Origin: Scleromitrula shiraiana
Lineage: Eukaryota > Ascomycota > Leotiomycetes > Helotiales > Sclerotiniaceae
DNA length: 64,000 nucleotides
NCBI GenBank assembly: GCA_028455995.1
Contig: JABELC010000007.1
Coordinates: 744,001 to 808,000 of the forward strand
Reading direction: 5' to 3'
In this document: piece after piece, positions 48,740-59,096 of the stretch
Numbering within the stretch: position 1 is the stretch's first letter
Layout of the letters: each line of letters begins with the position of its first letter
Notes under the pieces: model-generated
The model's input: only the letters and a program-made list of their open reading frames with translations
What the model was told of the DNA's origin: nothing
The model's database searches: none
Translations under genes and position numbers: made by a program

Positions 48740-48754
48740 TATTGCTTACAACCT

Positions 48755-50536
48755 TTGACAATTCCAAACCTGATACCACAAATACTAGTCCGCACAACGA
48801 GACATTCTTCTTATTCAAAGAGACCGAAGATATTTCACCGTAGCTACACTACCACATTGTACCTTAACAACAAATCTCTTAACAATCTCAAGATGACGGC
48901 AGGACAAGATATCCTATCGGGCAAGTACCCCGCCAAAGAGCATGCAAAAAGAGTAGTTGAATACATAAAATCAAAACACCCCAATGCATCCGGGGTATTA
49001 TATCTCGAGGGACAGAAAACCACCATGATCGAAGATAACGACGAAACCGCACCATTCAGGCAAGCTTCCTCCCCCCTCTACCACCCCACTCTTCATCTCG
49101 ATTAACAGATCAAACTTTCCAGACAACGTCGATTTTTCTACTACCTAACTGGCTGTCTCCTCCCAGACTCCTACTTCGCATACGATATCGCTACCGAGAA
49201 AAGCACACTGTTCATCCCGCCCCTTGACAATGACTCGGTGATCTGGTCCGGATTACCTATCTCCCCCGCCGAAGCCCTCGAACTCTACGATGTGGATGCT
49301 GTTCTTAGCACTGATGAAGTAAACCCATATCTATCATCGCCTTCCCATTCTACCTCCCAATTATGGGCCATTGCGCCACAAATCAGCGCACATGTTACCT
49401 TCCTCGAGTTCCCAACTAAGAATTTCACACTTCTGAAAGAAGCGATCGAGGAATGTAGAGTCAGGAAGGATGATTATGAGGTTGCGCTTATTAGGAAGGC
49501 TAATGAGATATCGACGATTGCTCATGAGGCGGTGTTGAGAGCAGTCAAGAAGGCGAAGAATGAGAGAGAATTGGAGGGTATTTTTATCCAAAATTGTATA
49601 GCGAATGGGGCTAGGGAACAATCATATCATAGTATTGTGGCCAGTGGGGAGGCAGCTGCTACGTTGCATTATCAGAAGAATAGTGCGTGGTTAGAGGGGA
49701 AGCTGAATCTTTTGTTGGATGCGGGTGGTGAGTATGATTGCTATGCTTCGGATATTGTATGTGCTTCCCCCCCTTTATAATAAGTTATGTATACTAATTC
49801 ATCAACTCATAGACACGCACTTTCCCCATCTCAGGAGAATTCACACCCGACTCCCTCGCCATCTACAACACCGTCCTCTCCATGCAAACCCAATGTATCT
49901 CCATGCTCAAAGCCGGCGTTCAATGGGAAGACGTCCACGTTCTTGCGCACAAAATCGCCATTCAAGGACTTTTGAAAATCGGCATTTTGAAAGGTGATGA
50001 AGAAGAGATCTTGAAGGCTCGAACGAGTGTGGCATTTTTACCGCATGGTTTGGGTCATTATTTGGGTATGGATACGCATGATACGGGTGGACATCCTAAT
50101 TATGAGGATAAGGATACTCTCTTTAGGTATTTGAGAGTTAGAGGTCAATTACCTGAAGGGAGTGTGATTACGGTTGAGCCAGGAGTATGATTTTCTTTTC
50201 CTGTTCTTTTTTTCCTTGAAGTATGAATCAGAATGCTAATTCATGACATTATAGATATATTTCTGTCGATTCATAATCGAACCATACCTAAAAGACCCCA
50301 CTCATTCCAAATACATCAACGCAGAAGTATTAGAAAGATTCTGGAAAGTTGGTGGTAAGTTGAATTTAATAATCCCTTCTTGAATCCAGATCTAAACGAG
50401 ACTTTCTTACTTACGATATATGACAATAGGTGTGAGAATCGAAGATAACATCTTGATAACTAAAGATGGATATGACAATTTGACGACTACTGTTAAGGAC
50501 GTGGAGGAGATGCAGAGGATTATAAATTCTGCTTAA
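48755..50536 (+). CDS. pepP: Xaa-Pro aminopeptidase (prolidase family, M24B)
   Basis: Model from the inner ATG: join(48893..49059,49123..49756,49813..50184,50255..50354,50430..50536), 1380 nt, 459 aa; the outer ATG at 48755 adds 46 residues in frame. The catalytic pita-bread fold shows LLLDAGGEYDCYASDI TRTF (metal-binding Asp pair), the His of LPHGLGHYLGMD, the Glu of SVITVEPG and the Glu of GGVRIEDNILIT. It removes N-terminal residues next to proline. The first intron (49060-49122) starts with GC (AG|GCAAGC) and ends CAG, a GC-AG intron; it joins APFR to QRRFFYYL as in the family. The extra N-terminus at 48755 is rich in Arg/Ser/Thr with few acids (RTTRHSSYSKRPKIFHRSYT), like a mitochondrial presequence. 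The start is therefore ambiguous. Confidence 0.9.
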
Positions 50537-51241
50537 CTTGATGTGATGTGATATGAGATGAGATATTCTGGTGGATGTTGATCCATGATATGATATGTAC
50601 TTTCTTTATATATACCCTTGCTAGCTATCTATTTACATCTATTGAATGCAAGTCAAAAAACGTCAAGTTTGCTTTTCTCTAAGAGAGGATATAGGAATCC
50701 CCATCTATGATATATTCTTTTCATCCAGACAATGTGATGTGCACCAAGTCCTATCCTATCATCTGTGCATTCCCACATTCACGCGTATCACCCTATCCAA
50801 GAGCACCACAGACATCACGAAAGCCATATGATATCACTGTGCATGCACAAAATGTGAGATAATCTACAATGAATTCTTAAAATCAACACCTCGTGAACAA
50901 ACAGCTCCTACCTCATCGCAAGAACTGTTTAAAAGCACGCATGCCAAAATTGACCTTTAAAGTTGGTCTGACTACGGTACCTCCATGTATGCATCGCGAA
51001 TATAAGCCAACTATCCGCTACGGATAAGTAAGAGATGGGTAAGTGAAAAAGAAAAAAATTGACTTTTCCGCAACGCCTTCCTCAGTCTGTGTCTACTGGA
51101 TTAAACTCCGCTTCCCCACCCACCTACCCACCCATGTAATACTAAACTGCATCCATCCGCCCATCCATCCACGCATCCATCCACGCATCCATCCACGCAT
51201 GCCTATTTTATCCTATATGATATCAATCTCCACTTTCTTCT
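50537..51241. other. Convergent 3' intergenic region
   Basis: Between the aminopeptidase (+) and TFIIE-alpha (-) stops. Includes a tandem CATCCACG array at about 51160-51200; no gene seen. Confidence 0.55.
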
Positions 51242-52704
51242 TCAGACATCCTCAAACTCCATGTCCTCCTCGCTCTCCTCATCATCTTTCGTCGCCGGAG
51301 CCGGAGCAGAAGGTTCTTCGATTCTAACTTTCTTCGCAGGTCTCCCATCCTCATTCGGTGTATTCGGTCCTGTCACCGGACTTGCCACACCTGTACTGGT
51401 ACCACTTGCCGACGCGCTGCCAGGTCTTTTCAGAACACCGCTCAAGCCGTTACTCGTGACGCTGGGTTTGGATTCGGCTGTACCACCTATCGAGCTGGCT
51501 GGAGTTGCATCGCCGGATATGGTACCATTGGGAATGACGTCTTCGAAACCATCTTCTTCCTCGTCGTCTGTTTCGTATTCTTCGTCTTGCTCTTGCTCGG
51601 CTTCTTTGGCTTGTTCGGCCTTGAGTCGAGCAAAGTAGTCGTCGATTTCGGCACCATCACCTTCCGTATTGTCGTTATCAATCACGATATCCTTCTTGTT
51701 CGTTTCGGCGTTGTGTGAAGTTGAGAAGGTTTCTTGGTTAGTAAATTTGACTTGTTCTCCAGTAATTGTGCTGTGAGTGAAATGTTGAGGCATTGCGTTT
51801 TGCGCCGCAAGTTTTTCCTTGCGAGCTTCCTCTGCAGCAACATCTGCGGCAGAAGGCCCTTCGCCATTTGTCAAAGTCACCGAAATTGAAGTTGGTCCAG
51901 TGTTTGCCATGCCACGAACAGCAGATGGTCGCTCTGATCCAACGTGAATTGGAGCAAATTCGGCCACGGGATTAGTCGCCTCATCTCGAACCACCTTGCG
52001 AGCCGAAGCTAGAGCCATCTCAAAAGTATTTGCGGGTATAGCGACTTGATCAATTTTGGGAAGTAGATCTGTGATGAATTTAAATTGCGCGTTCAGCTTC
52101 GACGATTGCTCATGTCCACCTCGAGAATGATCAGGATCGTGCTCCAAATGCCAGCCACATTTATGGCATAAGAATCCCAGAGCATCTCTTTTGTCCAAAA
52201 CTTCATATATAGTCCATTCCGATTTGCATCGTTGGCAAAAGTATTCCTTCTTCTCTTCCTCCGGCACGGTGTTTCCTTGAACGTCCTTATCAATGAGATA
52301 AACTCTCCACTTAATCGCATCGATAGTTGCGCGGTAATCGATATAGTAGTAGGTTCGGTTGATTGGACGTAGCATGCCTTCTTTGATCTCAGGGCGCGTG
52401 TGCCTAAACAATGGTCTTAGCAGAAGCTAGAAATACAGAGCGGACATTGAGCCATACACTGCTAGGAATCGATCCTCCTTCAATTTTCCACAGAGCTTGT
52501 GAAGCTCCTTCGTATTTATGCTCATTAGGTATGCTAAATCATCATCGCGCAAGCTGTTGAAAGTCAACATCACTTTCCTGAGTCTGAGCATCCTCATGGA
52601 AGAACATACGCAGAATGTATGACCAGCGCATCAATCACGAGTATATGCTTTGTTTCGTAGAAGGAGCGCATACATGAGCGCACTAATATCTGGGCGAGAT
52701 CCAT
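51242..52704 (-). CDS. tfa1: Transcription initiation factor IIE, alpha subunit
   Basis: Model: complement(join(51242..52403,52458..52553,52610..52704)), 1353 nt, 450 aa. The N-terminal winged helix is rebuilt by splicing (ILVIDALVIHSALRDDDLAYLM, KLCGKLKEDRFLAVHTRPEI). A zinc ribbon follows at about 117-148 (FCQRCKSEW ... FLCHKCGWHL). The second half is acidic and Ser/Gly-rich, ending in SAPAPATKDDEESEEDMEFE; TFIIE-alpha has an acidic tail that binds TFIIH and TBP. The protein recruits TFIIH to the pre-initiation complex and helps promoter melting. All three exons are needed for the fold, so this is a firm model. The gene is head-to-head with PUS1 (623 bp), placing the TFIIE and tRNA-modification genes under one intergenic region. 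Confidence 0.94.
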
Positions 52705-53327
52705 CTTGAAGAACTAAAGAATCCTGCTGTAGTAAGAGAGAGGAAATGTCGTGTTTTAAGAAGTCTATGAGACTCGTGGAAAGAAAAGTGAACGAGGTAA
52801 ATGAAGAGAAGAGAAGAGGAGACAAAGAGATGGTGTTAAGTTATAAAAGAGAGTCAAAAATGCCCATCATCATACTCCAGGACAATCAAGTATTAATGTC
52901 AAGGAATATGAATAATACGGGACTTGTACGGTATATGAGTATGGTTTCAAACAATCTATTGAAAACAATCAATTGGTAAGGAAACTGATGCTATAGTCGA
53001 TTGCTAATGTGTAAAAAATTATAATAAAAGTGAATCACAAGGCAATAGTACTGCAGTGCAATTCAATGATCATCTTACATAAAATCAAAAATAGGATAAC
53101 CGCGGATACTTGGTCACTGCATTAAACTAGTGCATTATTGGCTTAATCTAGTATCATAGGAGCTTGGACCTTGGCGCTTAATTTTTTATCTGAAATATAT
53201 TTTTTGTATCTGATTATCTACTTACTATCTCTTTTATCAATTGATATCGGGTCATGAGTTTTTTTCGAATATCGGAATTGATCAAAAAATTCTCAATTCG
53301 ACCTACTCTGAGATCAATCATACAGAA
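52705..53327. promoter_or_regulatory. Shared divergent promoter region (TFIIE-alpha / PUS1)
   Basis: 623 bp between start codons. AT-rich with no recognised motif. A 77-codon plus frame (52746-52979) overlaps the TFIIE start side and is probably fortuitous. Confidence 0.5.
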
Positions 53328-55418
53328 ATGGAGTCTAACGTCAATTCGTCTAACTCGCGTTCTGAGGGGCAGAGGGGTAGATCGGGCCGTGGAGGTCGTG
53401 GAAGGGGACGAGGCCAATCTGGCAGAGGCGGGAGAGGGAATTCTCGAGGCGCTTCGCAAAAGAAGCCTGATTTGGGCCGCAAAGATTATTAGTTAGTCAA
53501 TCTAACTTTAGTTACTTTGACCTGACTAACTTACTAAAGTCGACAATCAGACAAACGAGATCGTAATGAGGATGAGCAAGCACCAAAACGCCGAAAGGTA
53601 GAGAACGCCGAAGAAGGGCCTACCGCTTATAGTACCGAGTTCTCGAAGGAAGAAATCGAGAACGAGGAACGAAAACCAAAACGGAAAGTTGCTGTGATGA
53701 TTGGTTATGCTGGAACTGGATATAAGGGTTTACAAATCAACACCGTAGAGAAGACGATTGAGGGAGATATGTTTAAAGCGTTTGTTGCTGCCGGTGCAAT
53801 TTCGAAAGCCAATGCGAATGACCCTAAGAAGTCGAAACTAGTACGATGCGCCCGTACTGACAAGGGTGTTCATGCAGCCGGGAATGTTCTGTCACTGAAG
53901 CTCATTGTAGAGGATCCAAATGTCGTTGATAATATCAACCAACATCTACCTGACCAAATCAGAGTATGGGGCATTGAAAGAACAACGGGTTCTTTCAACT
54001 GCTATCAGATGTGCGACTCGCGTTGGTACGAGTATTTAATCCCAACTTATTCTTTCATACCACCACATCCAAAGAGCTATCTCGGAAAGGAATTACTTCA
54101 AGCAGCAGAAAAGGAGGGTGTTTTAGAGAAGTTCAGGGGCCTTAACGAGGATGCAGCAGATTTCTGGGATATGGCCGAAAAGGAGTTTGTACAACCAATT
54201 CTCGACAAACTAGATCCTCAGTTGGCAGCGGATGTTATGGAAGCAATTCATGCTGCGGAAGAAAATAACGAACCGATAGGCAAGCGTGTTAAGGCCAATC
54301 GAGGTGCTAATGAAACACCCGTAGTGGAGTCAGAGACAAACGGTAATGAAGACGTTCTGGCAGAGGTAGACACAACCGCAAACCTAGAGCGTAAGCCAGA
54401 GCCAGAAGTCAAGCCCGACCTTATTATGGATGGTGAAGAAATAGAAGAAAACGTTGAAGTCGGTGAAAAGGAGCCGAATCAGGAAGCAGAAGTTAAACAA
54501 GAGCAAGAAGTTAAGCAAGAATTAGAAGTGAAAGAAGAACCAGAAACTATGCAAGGTATAGAGACCAATGGAGAAGTAGAATCTGAACAGAAGACAAAGG
54601 AAAATTTAGAGAACCCCGAAACCACAGAAGAAGCCTCGAAGTCTAATCTCTCGCCTCTTGAAAAAGCCGTCAAGGAAGTTAAGGCTGCCTACATAAAAGC
54701 AAAAAAGACCTATCGCATACACGAATCACGAAGACAAAGAGTGCAAGATGCATTAAATGAATACATCGGTACAAACAATTTCCACAACTACACAATCCTC
54801 AAAAGTCATAGCGATCCATCCTCAAAACGACACATCAAAAGCTTCAAAATTGGCCCGAAGCCAATCATCATCCACGACACGGAATGGCTGTCATTAAAGG
54901 TTCATGGCCAATCTTTCATGATGCATCAGATTCGAAAGATGGTAGCAATGGTCGCTTTAGTTGTTCGATGCGCTTCTCCAATGGAACTCATCAAGGAAAC
55001 CTATACTTCTGCTAAGATTAGCATACCAAAAGCTCCAAGTTTGGGATTGTTACTAGAAGCCCCAGTCTTCAACAACTATAATCAAAAGATTGCCAAGGAT
55101 TTTGGAAGGGAAAAATTAGACTTCGAGAAATATCGTGAAAAGATGGACGAATTCAAGCAAAGGGAAATTTATGATAGAATTTTCCGAGTTGAAAATGCTG
55201 AGAATCAGTAAGTGTTCCGAAGTTAGATGTAGAGATGCTGTTCGTGGTCACTAACCAATTATAGATTCCATACTTTCTTTCATCATCTTGATCATCACCG
55301 AAGCGATTACTTCTTGTGGCTCACAGCTTCAGGAATTTCTGCAGGAAGACAGCGTGGAGGCAAGGATTTGATGGATGCTAGTGATGATGAGGCGGATGTG
55401 AATGGGGAGGAGGGTTAG
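53328..55418 (+). CDS. pus1: tRNA pseudouridine synthase PUS1
   Basis: Model: join(53328..53491,53540..55207,55265..55418), 1986 nt, 661 aa. The catalytic motif ARTDKGVHAAGN (Asp at about 162) and YAGTGYKGLQIN identify a TruA/Pus1 enzyme, which makes pseudouridine in tRNAs and some other RNAs. Two features are unusual: an N-terminal Arg-Gly-rich stretch (GRGGRGRGRGQSGRGGRG, residues about 20-40), and a ~130-residue Glu/Lys-rich low-complexity insert (about 300-430, with EVKQEQEVKQELEVKEEPE) inside the catalytic region before FHNYTILKSH. The last exon supplies a tail (FHTFFHHLDHHRSDYFLWL). The first intron uses GTTAGT and ends AAAG. An upstream in-frame ATG at 53241 could add 29 residues. It would be about 100 residues shorter without the insert, closer to yeast Pus1 (544 aa). 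Confidence 0.93.
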
Positions 55419-56071
55419 ATGTGAGATGGTTGTTTCGTGAAGATGATAGAGAATCGAAGAGTGATACCCGTGCACTCTAGTTTTAGAATAGATCACGATA
55501 CAATGGCAACATACTTATTCGATTTTGTGTAATTGTGGATACTCCTCTATCATAGTAAGCCCTCACTCCGATATGTCCCACGAAGAGAGAATCCTACTTT
55601 ATGCCAGGCTATTCATAGCGCAATGAGAGAGGAAAATACAGTAAATTTTTTACGATCATCGCTCATTCCTATTCCAACCTCATAGAAATCCACCCCAACT
55701 ATCTAAACACCCATCCATAACCTCACGATCTTGCCACCATCTATTTACCACCAACCTACCCCTTTCTCCTCATATTATATCACTCCTGCATAATATACAA
55801 GTCCACAGCCAACCCTGATGATTCCAAGCTCTATCCGCCCTCTCTATATTCCCATCGGCCCTTGATTTAAAGTAATTTATTTTCCACTGTAGTAAGGAAT
55901 CCTGTCCTCAATATCAGTCCCTGACCGAGGAACCCCTCTCTCAGGTTCTCCTAATATATAACTGTTCGAATTGATCTTTACACTACATTATCACATCCAA
56001 ATTAGCAACCAAATAATTCAACCACTCATATCCTTCTCCCTATCTTCACTCTCCCTCAACCTCCCCCTTAT
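55419..56071. other. Intergenic after PUS1
   Basis: AT-rich with Cys/Pro-like frames only by chance; no gene supported. Confidence 0.5.
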
Positions 56072-56817
56072 TCAAAACAAGAGGAAGAAATAAAAACAAC
56101 TCACATTACGACCACACCAAACCCTCCTCGGTAACTTGACAACTCGTCTCCTAACTACAAACCCACCCTCCTTCATCGTTACTCGAATTCCTCTTTCACT
56201 TCCACTTTCGTTTTCATGCTCGTTGTTATTCCTGATGATTTCTATATCCATTGATCCCCTTTTTTGATCTTTTTCTCTCTCCTTTTTCTTCTTCCCCTTT
56301 TCCCCAGTCTTACTCTTACTTCTCTCCTCACTACTATTTGCACTAACTCCAGTACCACCACACTTCTTCTCTTGCTCTTTCCCCCCACCCCCACCCCCAT
56401 CCCACTCCAAAAAATGCACCACCACCCTCCTCACCCCCCTCAGAATAACCATAATCTGCATCATCCCCCTTCCAAAACCGGCGGTCTATTCTCCGGAACC
56501 TCAGCAAATCCCTTCTGTGCCACATGAGCTGGGAGTAGAATCGAGCGCGGGAGATAGTGGAAATGCGGGGGTTAGAGGGTGTAGAGGATTTCGAGGGGGT
56601 CATTGGGATCGTTTGGGTTAGAGTTGGGATTGTAGGGGGAGAAGTAGGTGAAGGGTTTTTGGGTGGGGGAGGGGGGTGAGTAGGTTCTGGAGTTGGAGGT
56701 GTATTTAGATGGGGATGGGGATGAGAGGTGAAGTTTTGGGGGGAGGGCTAGGAGGAGGGTGTGGATTTTTGTGTGGATGGTTACGAATGGTGAGTGGGAG
56801 GATGCGTTTGCGGCCAT
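56072..56817 (-). CDS. Unresolved minus-strand gene or pseudogene, low complexity
   Basis: Three overlapping minus-strand frames. The first, from 56817, gives MAANASSHSPFVTIHTKIHT and then a Pro/Ser-rich stretch ending at a TAA (56572-56574); in the same frame it reopens for about 34 codons (LPRSILLPAHVAQKGFAEVP). Others give Gly/Trp-rich and Glu/Lys/Arg-rich tails (56072-56464). I recognise no family and could not build a clean splice model. The DNA is GC-skewed with long C/G runs. It may be a multi-exon gene with one unrecognised intron, or a decayed gene. Confidence 0.3.
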
Positions 56818-57692
56818 ATTTCCTCCTCTTCTTTTATTGGCAGTAGATTGTTGTGTTTAACTTGTATTGGTGAAGCTTCCCATTAGAATAGGAATTATTG
56901 ATAAGATGATGCCAGTATGGTGGATAATTGATCGACTTCTTCCTGGCTATTCTCCTTCTTAAGATTGCAAGTCCCGCTGTTGCATAATTTGAGATGGAAT
57001 TTTAAGATTGCTTGTCGTAAAGATGGTTTATTTAGGCGATGAACGATCATGATATTGCATAAGATCGCCTATGTAAATAACAATCTTCCAAGTATCTTTG
57101 CTGGAAAACTTGGAACTTGCAAGTCAAGTTAATTTCGTAGTTGGTGCTGAATTTGAATGGAATCTGGGACAATTAAAAGTTAAGATAAGAGGAAGGACTT
57201 CTTCGTATATATTGATAGTGAATGAGATGCAAAGGAAATTCAGGTGAAACTACATAGTAGGTATATATAGGATTTGAATGTTGGAGAAAATATTACTCAT
57301 TCAGGTTGTCGGCTGTGAATGATTGTTGCCACTTGCTAGATAGCCTGACTCTGTCAACTTCGAGCTGTTCAACTCTGATTGTCCATTTAGTATATATACA
57401 ATTAAGCATATATATTCAGCATTAACACTTGTATACAGGCACCAAAAACAAATCTAGCCCAAAAGCATTTGAATATCTATGTTTTGAATAGACATTATTT
57501 TGGAAGCTGAAACCTACCTACGTTGAAAGTATAGATGATTTTAAGTCCGTCCAATAAAATGCACAGTGATAAGATACATACTTGATACACTCACTATCAT
57601 ACAAATTCCACTCGATTCAATGATTCCAATCCCATCCTACTCGGCCTCTTCTCGCCTCATCTCAACCTTCAGGTCCCAAACCACAACTCCTC
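56818..57692. other. Intergenic
   Basis: No gene seen. It lies downstream of the prolyl-4-hydroxylase-like gene (which ends at 57693) and upstream of the unresolved frame at 56817. Confidence 0.5.
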
Positions 57693-58698
57693 TCACCTAA
57701 TAGTCCTCCCCCAACTCCAAATATTCAACCCAACCTTCCACCCCTTCCTCACCGGCAACCCAGCATGCCACGTCTCAGCAAATCCCCTCCCATCTCTTCC
57801 CATATTCTCCCAATAAACAGCATTACCCTTGATCGGTTTAAAGATGACCCCTTCCTCAACTTCTCCATTCTCGGTAACGTTTACAACAAGAAATTCATCC
57901 CATCTACCCCCCGTAGGTCCAGTGATACGGGAAAATTCTGTTCCTCCTCCTTCGATGTCGGGGGAGACGTCTACGTAGACCATGAATGTACTTACGCGGT
58001 CTACGCCTCTTTTGCCTCCACTCCAGTCGCTGTATTACCATTAGTATATATTTCCAGCGAAAATGTCCATAATTAGGTCCCGATTCTTCCAATCAACGAG
58101 AATCGAAAAACATGCACCAAAACTTACTAATGAAACCCATAATGACCACCCACCCCATACCTCTGCGTCCTCAGCCTCTCAATCCCCACATCCTTCTTCC
58201 AACCCTGAAATGCTCTCGCTCGATGCTCAATACATCTAACCACCTCATCTCTTTCTAATAGCGCCACTTCAGAATGTCTAACCGAAGTATCGATTTTTGT
58301 TTCCTGGCCATGAGAGATTGTTGATGGGGCATATAGATTTTCGCTATCATCACGTTAACTAACTGCCTATTCATCGTCTCCTTCCTTCCAACACATATCG
58401 AGCAAGAAAAGAAAAAGAAAAAGAAAACTCACCTAACACCAACCAACCACTCACTCTCATTTGGTGCCAGAAACCCCTCAATATAAACCATCAACGGCTC
58501 ACTCCTAAGAATATACGTCCTATAATCATGACCAGGACAAAACAACGCATCATCGGTAGCGATCAGCGAGGAATTAAGTTGCATGGCGATGTCATCGTTT
58601 ACGAGTTGTTGTTTAATGCTTTTTCCGAGGAGGATGTTGGAGAGCGGGACGTAGACAAGTACGTAGAGGGGGATTATGGCGAAGAAGTAGGCTAGCAT
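57693..58698 (-). CDS. Prolyl 4-hydroxylase-like 2-oxoglutarate/Fe(II) dioxygenase
   Basis: Model: complement(join(57693..58029,58128..58343,58433..58698)), 819 nt, 272 aa. Residues 1-25 form a signal-anchor helix (MLAYFFAIIPLYVLVYVPLS). The catalytic domain has the iron ligands HYD (His160, Asp162, split by an intron in codon 161) and His249, and Lys259 ten residues later in HAGLPVRKGWK, the expected 2-oxoglutarate contact. YVDVSPDIEGGGTEF and KGNAVYWENM are the P4H-alpha-like strands. A role in the secretory pathway is inferred from the anchor. The substrate is unknown; fungi lack true collagen, so hydroxylation of other Pro-containing proteins or a peptide is likely. The first intron uses GTGAGT. 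The N-terminus is short; an unseen further exon is possible. Confidence 0.82.
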
Positions 58699-59096
58699 TT
58701 TGGAGAGGGGGCGGTGGTGTGTGATGTGATGTGACGTGGTGTGGTGGAGGAGGGAGGGCTTGGCGGGGAAATGGGAGGAACGGAAAGGAGGTGGAGAGGG
58801 TTGGAGTGAGAAAGGTGTGGAGACATCACGTGCGTGGGATGTAAGATTTAGGTGGTTGGATCTCTATGTTTTACGTGAATGGGAAGAAGTAAGATGGAGC
58901 AAAGGAAGAAGTATCGAAGGAATAAATAACTTTCTCTTTTATACATGATTCTGTTTTGGTTACCCGATCCCCTACTGAACGCCTAAGCGCCCATGGTATC
59001 TACCTCGATACAATAAATCGTAAATCTATCATACTAAAGTACAAGTGAACAAAGCTCTCGATCTATCTATTTATCAAACTTCAGAAAAATGACCAT
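58699..59096. other. Intergenic between P4H-like start and helicase 3' end
   Basis: 398 bp. A G-rich, TGGAGG-like stretch is near 58740-58800, opposite in strand to the gene; no separate feature supported. Confidence 0.5.
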
